Part shown: positions 53,701 to 64,000 of the stretch, one piece after another
Layout of the letters: every line of letters begins with the position of its first letter
Position numbering within the stretch: position 1 is the first letter of the stretch
Source: Toxonevra muliebris
Taxonomy: Eukaryota; Arthropoda; Insecta; Diptera; Pallopteridae
Length of the DNA stretch: 64,000 nucleotides
Direction of reading: 5' to 3'
Assembly (NCBI GenBank): GCA_963691655.1
Contig: OY829329.1
Coordinates: 18,304,708 to 18,368,707 of the forward strand
The notes under the pieces: generated by a model
Databases searched by the model: none
Told to the model about the DNA's origin: nothing
The model's input: only the letters and a program-made list of their open reading frames with translations
Translations under genes and position numbers: made by a program

Positions 53701-56700
53701 GGGGACATTCCAGTTTAAAATTTTAAGATCATCGACTTTTTTTTCGATTTTTGACTTCCTTATAGTTTCGAGAATATTACAAGTTTTCTAGAAAATAGCT
53801 TCAAAATCGTTACGCATAGGTTTTCAGGATTGCTGATTACGAATCTGACATAAGATTTTTAAAATTTAAATTAATTTGTCAGATTCGCTTGAAATTCGAT
53901 ACTCGGGTGTTTTCATTGTCGCTGATCACAAATCTGACATTAAATTCGTAATCAGTGACCCCAAAATTCGCCTAGTGACGAGTTTCAAGCGAATCCGTTT
54001 AATATTTTAAAATTCTTCCTCCATATTGGATCCGCCATTTTATATTTTCAAAATCTGATGCCAGATTCAGTGACCCCGAAAACCCGCTATTAACGGATTT
54101 ACGGATTTCAAGTGAATCAGATCAATTTTAAAAAAATCTTTCGCCATATTGCATCCAACATTTTGAATTTTGACAAACTGGCATTTAATTCGTAATAAGC
54201 TTACTTTTTTCTATCAGAATCACTAAAAAATATGTTTTCGCACGTCGAAAATCGTCGAAGCTCGCATAGCTCGCATAACAGAAGGAGCGGAGAAAATTCT
54301 AAAGAAGCACGTGCAGCGAAAAAAAGACCCAATCAGAGTATCTAAAGAAGTTGACAGAACTTGAAGACCTTCAGTATGCACCAGGGTTGGCTACAGGGCC
54401 GTAGCCAGAAATTTTTTTCGGGGGGGAGGGGGTTTCATTCGAAGAAAACATTCATAAATAATTTTTATCAAACTGATTTTTAAATACAATAAATTAAATC
54501 AATGATACATTTGATGGGCCCTATAAAATTAAAATTTTAGGAAAAATTTTCCGATTTTTTTTTAAACTTAACCTCAAAAAAATGGCCAAAAGTGACAAAA
54601 AATTCACAGAATAATCAAATAAAATTTTTTGAAATAAATATTATTCAATGTGCATTCAAATACATTTTTTTTTATCGTGAAGAACATAATTTCATTAGCT
54701 CATTGACTTCCCACTACTGATGATGTACCCAACCTCAAAAAAATTACCAAAAATCGTAGAGGCTCATTTTTTTTCAAATGAACATCATTGGGAATTTAAG
54801 CCATTATCAATGATAAGGAATGAGGTTGAGATCTTTCGTGGTGCTCTGACCAATAATGCGTTAAAAAATAATTATATTTTAAGATTGCCTCCTAAACTGC
54901 ATGGGTTTTGCTAATAAGATGGCGAAAGAACTTTTCACGTTGAACACGAATCTGAGGTCAAAAACTTCCCATCACGTCACGTTTTAGGAAAAAAATGGGG
55001 TTCAAGCAAGTCTAATTTTACAAGGATCCGATAATTTTTTCTTAATTTTTAAACTTTTCAAACTGATTCAGGACGAAACTTTAAATCAAAAACAGTTACT
55101 GACCTAGAAAAACTATGAATGCTGGAGTGCTCAGTATCAACTTCTCTTTTTGAATCCGTAGTCAAACCTCATGTCGATGAAAACAAAAGTGGATTTGATC
55201 GCATAGTGTAAGTAAGATTTGAAATTAATTTTTTTTATATTTGACTTTTTAGAAAAAAAACCGATGGAAATAAAAAATATCGTTAAATAGATTTGACTTT
55301 TTTTGCATCCATTGGCAATTAATCTCTAAAATTAGAATAAAGTTTCCACATTTCGGGGGGGGGGGGGGGGTCGGAACCCTCAAAACCCGCCTTCCCCCCT
55401 AAATACGGCCTTGGTTGGCTGATTAAAAGTAATTTGCATAATCTATTTAAATTTTTTAATTTTCGAGCTTGAAGATTTATTTTAAAAAACTTTCAACTAG
55501 TAAGACTGATATCTCGAATTTAACTGAACTGATTTTGAAAAACCAAAATGCGTTTAATTCATTACACAGCAACACAAAAAAAAATTTTTGTTCTTATCTG
55601 GGGGTCCGACCATGTTTTTTATATGATTTTGGGGTCGCTGAATCCGATTCCAAGGCCTATTTAACACAATCACATCAGGATTTTGACATAACCTCAAAAA
55701 ACTCATCATTTAAGCTAATAAATGCACATAACCCTAAGAAAGAAGTTGGAAACTGAAAAGTCAATCTCTTAAACCCCATAACCCTCTAATTTAATTAGCA
55801 ATAGCATTAATTTAACCTCATGGCCGTATAACCCATTTAACCCCATAACTCAATGTACTTCAACTCGTATAACCTCCTATTCAGCTTAATCTCCACGCTT
55901 ATTCATAGGTCTCTAAAATAAACATATAAACAATTAGTTCATTTATCTTTGTGATAAATCTCCATATTTCGGTACTTGAATCCAGAAAATATGTTCTTTT
56001 AAATAATTCAAAGCTCGGGTTCGGCCATTATATCTTGCGTTCGTTTGCATCCAGGGCGCCTTTATGTGGTGACAGTGGGCAACGGAGGAATTCCGTGATC
56101 CTCAAAGTCCCTGTATCATGACTTTCATGCCGTCATCGCAGACACACGTAAAAAACGTGTTATGATGCAGGCACTCGGAATCTCAGTATGGGCAGCTGAT
56201 AAGATAGGCATCGTTATCATACAACTGCAGTTCTACATTGGTTGCTGACTTGGCTATTATAGAGTACAATACGACAAAAAGAAGTAACAATCCAACTCAC
56301 GATTGTGATTGCAATCGTTATGTTTTTCGTTACATTTGCTGTAAATGCAAAGTTAGTCAGAGTTACACACAAAGAAATTTTCGATTTGCATATTGGTGAA
56401 AATTTATGGGCTCCCAATATAATTTACAATTCTTGTAGAGCAATGTTGGATTCGGATTCAGCGACCCCAAAAACATATAGTAAACATGGTCGGAGCCCCA
56501 GATCAGAACAAAAATTTTTTTTTGTGTGGCTGTGTTATCATTATGGCCGTTTTTTCTACAAGAGAAGTTCCATGTAAAAATTTGTGTTTTTTTTTTTCGT
56601 TTGAAAAAAAAATTCTAAAAAAGGGGAAGAGAAGAGTTTCTTTTTTTTGTAGTTCCATTTATAGAGAAATGTCTAGCGAACAAAATAATTTTAAGTTTAT

Positions 56701-56937
56701 GTCTCTATCTTTATTAAGAAGCTCAGAATCCATCATACCACCAAAAATGGGCTTTCTTGGAGATGCCCTCTACCGCCGCCATCTTGGTTTGAAAGTGGTC
56801 AACAAAATTTTTGTTTATTCTTCAATAAAATACTTATAATATGTTTAAGCATTTTTGTAAAAAAACATTATACGTAGCTTTAAAAAAAAAATTTACCAAA
56901 TTGCCAATTTTTTCCAATTTTAAACTGGAATGTCCCC
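53701..56937. mobile_element. TTAA-flanked DNA element with 22-bp inverted ends
   Basis: GGGGACATTCCAGTTTAAAA starts at 53701 and its reverse complement ends at 56937 (22 bp match). TTAA lies immediately outside both ends (53697-53700, 56938-56941), the duplication made by piggyBac and Kolobok elements; the GGGG start fits Kolobok-type ends better. No transposase was found. The interior has repeats of GATTCAGTGACCCC-type words and a large inverted repeat (about 55592-55655 with 56449-56520). A separate element is nested at 54394-55413. Confidence 0.75.
54394..55413 (+). mobile_element. hAT-like CAGGGCCGTA element nested in the TTAA element
   Basis: The 1,020-bp segment starts ACAGGGCCGTAGCCAG (A at 54394) and ends TACGGCCTTG. 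Flanking octamers GTTGGCTA-type (54386-54393) and GTTGGCTG (55414-55421) match at 7 of 8, fitting hAT. A G run of about 17 lies near 55356. A truncated copy lies at 31320-31994. Non-coding. Confidence 0.7.
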
Positions 56938-57179
56938 TTAAATACATAAATAAATACACCTGAATGTTTTCAGATATGTAAGTATAAATATTTTTTTTTT
57001 TTTTTTAACAAAAAAGAATTGCAAAACCAGTATGTATATTATATATTTACATATTTTAATATACACAAGTTAGATTGTAAATACATAATTTTGCCAATAT
57101 CTATAAATTTTGATTACCTAGACACCTGTTTGACTTTTTGTTAGAACCTTTTCTAGTATATCACACAGACGCATTCAAT

Positions 57180-58900
57180 CTATTAGAATAATCTAAGTTT
57201 GGTCTTCTTTTTGTTTAAAAACATGAACTGAGTTTTAGTTAGCTTTTTGGGTTAAATTTGATCTACTTTTGTTTTGAGGTTTTGTCCTCAATATCAGTTC
57301 AAATTCGTATTTGATTTTTTCTGAATTTGGTCTAAATTCTGATCTGATTTTTGTTCAAATTTTGATCTTAATTTTGGTCTAAAATTTCAGCTGAATTTTG
57401 ATCAGCTTTTTGCCTTCAATTTGGTCTGAGTTTTGGTTTCCATTTAGCTTTACTTTTAATCTAAACATCAGTCTAAATTTGTGTTTGATTTTTGGTCTAA
57501 ATTTTGGTCTGAGTTTCGATCTAATATTTTTTCAGAGATCAGTTTTAATTTGAAGTGAATTTTTCTTCATTTTGCTCTAAAATATGAATTGATTTTTAGT
57601 CAGCTGTTTGAGCTAAATTTGAACTTTTTTTGTTCTGAGGTCTTGCCTCAGTTTAATTTTGTTTTTGATCTAAATACCAGTTTGAGATTGGACCTGAATT
57701 TATGTTTGATTTTGTTCTAAATTTTGGTCTGAATTCTGATCTACCTTTTGTCTTAATTTTTGTTTGATTAATGGTATAAGTTTGATATTCTTTTTCATCC
57801 AAGTTTTGGTTTCAAATTTGATCTACTTTTGGTTTCAATTTCTATTTGGTTTTTGGTCTGAGTTTCGATTTAATATTTTTTCAGAGTTCAGTCTTAATTT
57901 TACGTTGATTATTAGTCTAAAGTCAGAACTGAATTTTAGTCAGCTTTTTGGATTAAATTTAATCAACTTTTGTTCTCACGTTGGGCACGTTTAATTTTGT
58001 TTTTGATCTCAATATCGGTTTGAATATAATTTGATTTTTTTTTTCTAAATTTTGGTCAGGACTCTGATCGGATTTTTATTCACGATTTGACTTTAATTTT
58101 CATCCAAATTTTGGTATAAAATTTGAGTCGAATTTTGGTTAGTTTTTTGCCTTCAATTTGGTCTACTTTTAGTTTCCATTTAGCTCTAATTTTTATCTAG
58201 ATGTCGGTCTAAATTTATGCTTGATTTTAGATTTAAATTTTGATCTAAGTTTCGATCTATTATTTTTTCAGATTTCAATCTTAATTTTAGCTTGATTTTT
58301 GCTCTTTTTTTGGTCTAAAATTTCGTTTGATTTGAATTTGTATTTGATTTTTTTGTTTTAATTTTCGTCTGAGTTCGGAACTGATTTTTGTTCAGACTTT
58401 GGTTTTAATTTTGGTTTGATTAATGGTCTAAGTTTAGGCTTTTTTTTCATCTAAATTTTGATCTCAATTTGGTATACTTTTGGTTTTCGTTTAGCTCTAA
58501 TTTTGATCCAAATTTGTTTGATTTTTTGTCAAAATTTTCATCTGAGTTTCGATCTAATATTTTTTCAGAGTTCAGTCTTAATTTTAGTTTGATTTTTGCT
58601 CTTTTTTTGGTCTAAAATTTCGTTTGATTTGAATTTGTATTTGATTTTTTTGTTTTAATTTTCGTCTGAGTTCGGAACTGATTTTTGTTCAGACTTTGGT
58701 TTTAATTTTGGTTTGATTAATGGTCTAAGTTTAGGCTTCTATTTCATCAAAATTTTGGTCTCAATTTTCGTTTAGCTCTAATTTTGATTTGAATATCGGT
58801 CTAAATTTGTGTTTGATTTTTGGTCTAAATTTTGGTGTGAGTTTCGATCTAATATTTTCTTAGAGTTCAGTCTTAATTTTCGGTAAAGTTAGCAAAAAAA
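57180..58900. repeat. 1.7-kb degenerate T-rich minisatellite
   Basis: The stretch consists of variants of a 15-25-bp unit built from TTTTGGTCT, AAATTTTGATCT and GAATTTTGGTTTGATTTTT. A higher-order copy of about 297 bp is near identical for at least 150 bp (GCTCTTTTTTTGGTCTAAAA at 58301 and 58598), showing recent local duplication. Stop codons are common in most frames. No function is evident. Confidence 0.72.
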
Positions 58901-58904
58901 ATTA

Positions 58905-60465
58905 AGGGACCAAGCAATTAAAACCCTCTCTTAGGTAATCTCTGGATCCACTAGTTCATATATATGTAAGTCTAAGTCAAGATTTCAAGCGAAATTGGCA
59001 GCTATTATTATGGGTTCCGGGCTACTTAAAGTACCACTGGGTATTGCAACTTTCAATAGCTGCTGCACTCTCTGACCCATACCAAACATTAGAAATAACT
59101 TCTGATATCATCTAGCGGTAGCACATCTTAGGGCGGGTAAAAATTTGTCTGCTCCGTTCCTATCTTTCAGTCATCTGAACCCTTTAGTTCAAAGTACTGA
59201 GTTTAATTTTGAAGTCAGATTATTTAATTGTTCCTGAAATTTCTATTATGCGTAAATTTTTGTGTCAATATTTTAGATAAATCAAGATTCAAATGCAATG
59301 AGAAATATGTTAGGTTAAAAGTAGTGGCAAATGCCTCACATAGGCCGGCAAGGTTCATAGTCTTTCTCTCTCTCTTTCTCTATTTCTCAAAAGTCAATGA
59401 GAACCCCAAGTGCACTATTTTTAAGTACAACACTGTATGAGTTCGTATGTTTTAATACTTGTACATGTAAATATGTACGTATACTTAGTGAAAGCTATAA
59501 AATTTCATACAATTTAGCCAATTATCTCAGCAGTCTACTTATTAGTTAAACATCATCAAACTGAACATATTTATTTATAAACCTGCACAAATCAAACTAT
59601 TATTAAACATCTGTTGATTAATAAGTTTTTTAATAAAAACTAAATAAATTAAATTTGTAATGTAATGGAAATTGTTTTGGAACTGTAGCTTATATTTGCT
59701 CCCACACATTATTTATTGCATTTAGTTAAAGATTATGATGTTTAGAGTTCAACAATATGCTCAGCATTTTATAGTTTGTTACTAAGCCATAGAATGAATG
59801 TCGTTTTCTACGGTAATTATACGAATATTATAATTAAAAAGCCACATAAAATGCTTAATTTATGTTAGCTACTTGTATGTATAAAAAAATTGATGTTTTT
59901 CCATTAGATACATTGCGCTTAAAATTAAAAAAAAGGCTATGAAAAATATAGAAAGTTTAGGGGAACAAAGAACAGCATACAAAGTTTGTCTAATAATGTC
60001 AAAAATATATTATAATGGCCTTTCTTTTCCTAAAAAATTAAAAATAAGTGAAAGGGAATAGTAAAAGTATATACTATATGTAAGCGTACTGGTGAACCCT
60101 CAAATTGCTTAAGAGGTCCCTTTAAAATTATTTTTGATTTATGACCAATAATCGAAATATATGAGATTTTCATCGCTAAGGAGTTTTTGCATTTGTTAGC
60201 GGATAAATGTCGCAATGTGTTTGCTGGATCATGAATTTTTTCAACAAGGTTATATGTTGGAACCCCTCGACTAGTGAATTTCATAGATGCTGATAGAAAA
60301 TTAGAACAGACTTGGGTGATACAAAAATAATTAGAAAGCTCATGAGGAAATGAACACCTCAGGGCTGAGTATATTCACGCTTGCTATGGTTTTCAAAATT
60401 GGACGATTGTTAGTGTTAAACAAGGTTGAGAGGAAAACCAAATATAAGAATGAGAGATATTATAG
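58905..60465. other. Non-coding stretch with a LINE-tail trace
   Basis: TTAGGTTAAAAGTAGTGGCAAATGCCTCACA near 59310 resembles LINE 3' ends elsewhere in the window (23080), so a short relic is likely at 59308-59420. Nothing else was recognised. Confidence 0.4.
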
Positions 60466-60469
60466 AAAA

Positions 60470-60960
60470 AGCTTTTTAATAAGCTTAACTCTTGGGCCAT
60501 GAATGACGGCTAATTTATTGCCATTTTATTGAAGGAATCCATTCTGTGGTATCGGCTGGACTAGTTCCAAATCGATCATAGAGGTGTGGGGGAGGCAGGA
60601 TAGGCTATCTTATTGGCATTCCGTTCCAGGCCTAAGTCAGTTGAAGAAGCTTGTTCCCGCTCTCACTCTCACTAAATCCCTGAACTTAAAGAAAACGAAA
60701 CTCAGATTGCTCGTAATCTTTCTATACCTCCACTATGTGGCCGGATATCAGCTAAATAAATTAGATCTGTCATATGAGACAGAGTGCAGTCTATGTATGG
60801 AGGATGATAAGACGACATCCCACATTCTATGTGAATGGCCAGCCTTGACTCAGCAAGCAATGGGTATTTTTAGCAAACTGTTTCTATCAACGAACTTTTC
60901 CACAAAAGATGTTCTAGCCTTCATTACGATAGCAGATCATAATTTGTCTTAAATTTAGGG
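60470..60960 (+). mobile_element. LINE C-terminal fragment
   Basis: A plus-strand frame of 122 codons (60584-60952) encodes LNLKKTKLRLLVIFLYLHYV, then ECSLCMEDDKTTSHILCEWP, then a final FLSTNFSTKDVLAFI. It matches the conserved C-terminal region after RNase H in fly LINEs (LRxLxGLLTGH…CRLCxEExETxxHILCxCPAL). The frame is still open, so decay is mild; it is a 5'-truncated copy, not a host gene. Confidence 0.72.
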
Positions 60961-61478
60961 CTTTGCACAAAAGATCTTTTTGGTCGCAATGCCTGACTTT
61001 CGAGTTGTCCCAACCGGAATACCAATTCACTTCAACGTTTATTTGGTCTATGATCGTTTTTCTTTGAATTTGGATAGACATTGAAAAATGTTTATGAAAA
61101 TGAATCGAATTTGATCATTTTTTCTTAACAAAGGAATTCTTTGAATTTTTTTTCGAGTTTGTAATCACGGTTGGGAACTATGAGCTTTGTTAACTCATTT
61201 TGAAAAAATTGTGATTCTTATCGTCTTCCAGATTCTAGAAAATTTTAGAAAAATCCATAAATGTTGAACACATTTCAGATCAATTTCCTGTACATATATA
61301 CAATGATTTTAATGAAATTTCCCGCATTTCTCAGAATCTGGATGTGACCCAAAAAAACAGGGATTCGCTTCAGAAAATATTTACAACTTAGGACTTTTTA
61401 CTAAGCTGATTTTTTCGCAATTGTATAATTTATAATTCAAGCTATGTATACAGTTCGATCGATTTCAAAACGATATTA

Positions 61479-61795
61479 GGTTAGGTTGGAGTGGCTGTCG
61501 AGAGGCACACTTAGGCCTGAACGACCCATTGTGATACCACATAATAGGACCTACAGTTGAACGCCGATTCCAAACGGCGGTGTGGCAATTTTTTATCGGC
61601 TTGGTGGTTTTGCCATTACCAACCAATGTGTGTACTTGTACACTATCTTATAATTCTCATACACTTCATATTGATAGTGAATATAAGAAAGTAATGAAAA
61701 TTAACCACCAGACGAAGACGGGAATCGAACCCGAACCTCCCAGATGAAAGTCTAGTGCACTATCCACTAGGCTATCGAGGTCGTCAAAAAAAAAA
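61479..61795 (-). mobile_element. SINE with tRNA-Glu head and LINE-like tail
   Basis: On the minus strand a tRNA-like head (61785-61711) has A-box-like TAGCCTAGTGGATAG, a TTTCATC anticodon loop with TTC, and box B GGTTCGATTCCC. It is followed by a unique body and a tail whose end reads GCCACTCCAACCTAACC. The tail matches the 3' end of the LINE at 38324-39516, including TGTGGTATCACAATGG. AAAACGATATTA flanks both sides (61467-61478, 61796-61807), a 12-bp target duplication. A run of A on the plus strand sits between the head and the duplication. Confidence 0.8.
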
Positions 61796-61852
61796 AAAAC
61801 GATATTAAAATTCAATCGATTTGGTTAAGTTTGGCAAGTTCTGCATTAGGTT

Positions 61853-64000
61853 AGGTCAAAGTGGCTGTCATATAATAGGACATTCAATATTTAGGTCGAT
61901 GAAGCCAGTTGTAATACCACATGGGCTGTTTCAAAGTTACCCAATCTAGATTGGACCTTTGTAGTTCACTAAACTTCAGAGTCCCTGATGCCAGTAGATT
62001 CAAGGTAAGCTAAATAGCTGAAGAAGAGTTAAACCAATTTGTAGTTTAAATAAACTTATCTAAATAATTGATGTCAGAAGATTTGACGTCAGTTAAGTTG
62101 CTGAAGAAAAGGAATACTAGTCTACGTGTGGCAAGCTCAAGACAATTTCAAAGAAAGTGGAAAGTAGTTTCCTCTTTTACCTCATCGAGGCAGCTTCTGC
62201 AGAAGTCATTTTCGGGTAGTCCCAAACTCCTAGCATGTCTACTAATCAAACAAGACCCAGTGCTTATGGCAACAGTGGTGCTAATAGAAAATATATTTAA
62301 AGAAGCAAGAGAGTCTGACCTCCACGGGTTGGAGAATGGCCAGATTAGTCCGCCTATTGTTAGCTATATTAATCATTTGGGGGGTGTATGCTTAATTTTC
62401 AAGTTGCCACATCTGGGCATACCTGGATCTTCGCGAGGAGTAAGGAATGTGGTGCCTAGCCTTCTCAGCTCATCGGGTTTGCAATTACCCGGAATGTCAC
62501 TATTACCAGGTACCAAGTACCCAAAACAGGTGTAGCTTGAAATGTTCTGATATCTCATTTAGAGGTTATGGGATATTTAAAGACTACCTTGGAGGTAGTA
62601 ATTACACTATTAATTTATTTAATGACTGCTCATGATGATAATACACTACACTTCAGCTATTCAGCTACTTCTTTAATCGCCGATACCTCTGTCTGCAACA
62701 CGCTGTATTGGTTCGGAAAGCGAAAAGACTCCATCTCCCTCTCTATTGGCAAGATCCATGGAAAGCAAGTGAAGCATGGTTTCTTGAGCTTTGGAAGGTA
62801 AAGACCTGAGTACTCTTGTTGCCAGTAGGCACACCATTCTCTTTCTCACCTTTGCCAAATGCTTGCCGTGGACATCTTTTTCAAGAGACGTACACTAAAC
62901 CATTACACCATAAAGCTGTATAAGTCTGACTACAGCTCTGTAAAGTCAGAGAACTACTTTAGGTTACAAGCCCCATTTACTTTCAATGGCTCTTTTGGAG
63001 GAACAAAGCGTGACTGAGTATCTTTCACCCTGTCTTGGATGCTTTATGTCTAGGTTAATTTTGGCTAGTATAAGGCCTAACTATTTGTCTCAGTTTGTAA
63101 GGAACAATGGAACCTCGTTCAGTGACTTCAAGTGACTCCAACTGATTTCAAATCCCCAATTGACACCAAATAACTTCAATTGACTTCAAAGCAGTCATGA
63201 TTTTGAAGTCATAATATTGCATTCTCTTGACTCCAGTGAAGACTTTTCTAAACGAATAACAAAAAAACTCAAAAAAAAAAACTTCTCACTGCATTTTTTA
63301 TTCTGGAATCAAATATGTTATTCAATGACTTCAATCATTAACTGTCGTTTATTAACTGTGACTTTCTGGAAATAACTCTGTTAACGTGCTTAGATATTTA
63401 CCTGAGACTGATAGGGCAACATCCTTCCCGCACGCAGTTGGATTCAGTTTCTGCCAGAGATAAGAGCAATTCGTATACGACTAGGTTCCAAAGACGAGGT
63501 GAGAGGACCCCACCCTTGGATGTGGCTCTGTTCGCATATCTCTTAATGAAAGAGTTGCCTGTGTTGAGTTAATTGCTCTGTTTTTTAACATTTGATCAAT
63601 CAACTCTGATCAATGATGAGGTGATTACTTTGGGTATGATGTTGTTAAAGGAGCCTTCTATGTCTAGAAAACGGCAAGAGTATATTCTTTGTGGTGCATC
63701 GGCTTTTCAATCTGATGAACCGAAGAGTGAGAAGCTGTTTCTACGGATTTACCTTTGGTGTAGGCTTGCTGCGGTCTTGATAACTTCAGGGGGTTAATAG
63801 TTTCCCCAATATAGATATCTCATAGTTTTTCTAGTGTTTTTAGGACAAAGAAAGACAGATTTATCGGTATGTAGTCTTTCGGCCTGCAGTTTGACGCTTT
63901 CCCACCCTTAGGGATGAAGACGACATTTCTCGCCATTTGAGTGGAATGTATGAAAGGCTTAAACAGGGTTTAAAAATAATTTCTAGCGTATTTCTGTATT
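61853..64000 (-). mobile_element. LINE (RT, RNase H, 3' end), decayed, running off the window
   Basis: The minus strand gives, from the right edge: RNVVFIPKGGKASNCRPKDY with INLSFFVLKTLEKL and QAYTKGKSVETA (RT fingers and palm), EYTLAVF, then RNase H end (YLVPGNSDIPGNCKPDELRR near 62540-62455) and a 3' tail finishing GACCTAACCTAA at 61853. Multiple stops and frameshifts occur. The order and spacing show one element of at least 2.1 kb; its 5' part is outside the window. The clade is R1/LOA/jockey-like, not resolved. Confidence 0.78.

Noticed and set aside
56217..56577. Frames resembling a membrane protein or a ligand-gated channel fragment (GENLWAPNIIYNS)
   Set aside because: The resemblance is a few residues long and lies inside a transposon inverted repeat; most likely chance.
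61711..61785. A genuine tRNA-Glu gene
   Set aside because: Head matches tRNA-Glu but the same downstream body occurs after the related head at 33250, and the whole unit has a target duplication, so it is a SINE.
1..64000. CRISPR arrays, bacterial operons, phage or viral genes
   Set aside because: No spaced direct repeats of CRISPR type, no prokaryotic gene layout, and no LTR-retroviral gag/pol/env open frames were seen.

Overview
This window is AT-rich eukaryotic nuclear DNA from a higher dipteran. A near-complete NADPH dual oxidase (Duox) closely resembling the Drosophila protein sits beside a glucose-6-phosphatase gene, and fly-type LINEs, SINEs and DNA transposons fill most of the rest. 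The repeat load suggests a fruit-fly (tephritid-like) genome, but genus cannot be fixed from the sequence alone. No bacterial, phage, CRISPR or viral gene system was found.

Layout. 1-4.0 kb is non-coding with two small inverted-repeat elements and a LINE scrap. 4.05-4.8 kb (minus) is a single-exon gene for a 250-residue acidic/basic protein with a SUMO-interaction-like N-terminus. 6.7-13.2 kb (plus) is a five-exon gene reconstructed by splicing logic; it encodes about 504 residues rich in SUMO-acceptor-like motifs. LINEs and one DNA element lie in its last intron. 13.6-15.0 kb (minus) is a five-exon glucose-6-phosphatase. 15.8-18.2 kb holds tandem repeats, including an 855-bp unit. 18.96-37.31 kb (minus) is Duox: eleven coding exons, in frame throughout, giving about 1,476 residues (peroxidase-homology domain, EF hands, six-helix ferric reductase core, FAD and NADPH domains). 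Only the signal-peptide exon(s) are missing. Its introns carry a DD37E Tc1-like transposon, a foldback element, a jockey-type LINE, SINEs and nested hAT-like elements.

37.3-64 kb shows no host exon that I can defend. It is a transposon graveyard: a three-level nest at 37.86-39.86 kb, a decayed second DD37E transposon interrupted by another element, several LINE fragments, a foldback element, a 3.2-kb TTAA-flanked element with a second element inside it, a 1.7-kb degenerate T-rich repeat array, a tRNA-Glu-headed SINE with a LINE-like tail, and a LINE running off the right edge.

The best leads are the missing phosphoacceptor histidine in the glucose-6-phosphatase, the SUMO-motif pair of divergent genes, the dated order of nested insertions, and the SINE/LINE tail match. 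All gene models rest on splice-site and frame consistency read by eye; no transcript evidence was available.
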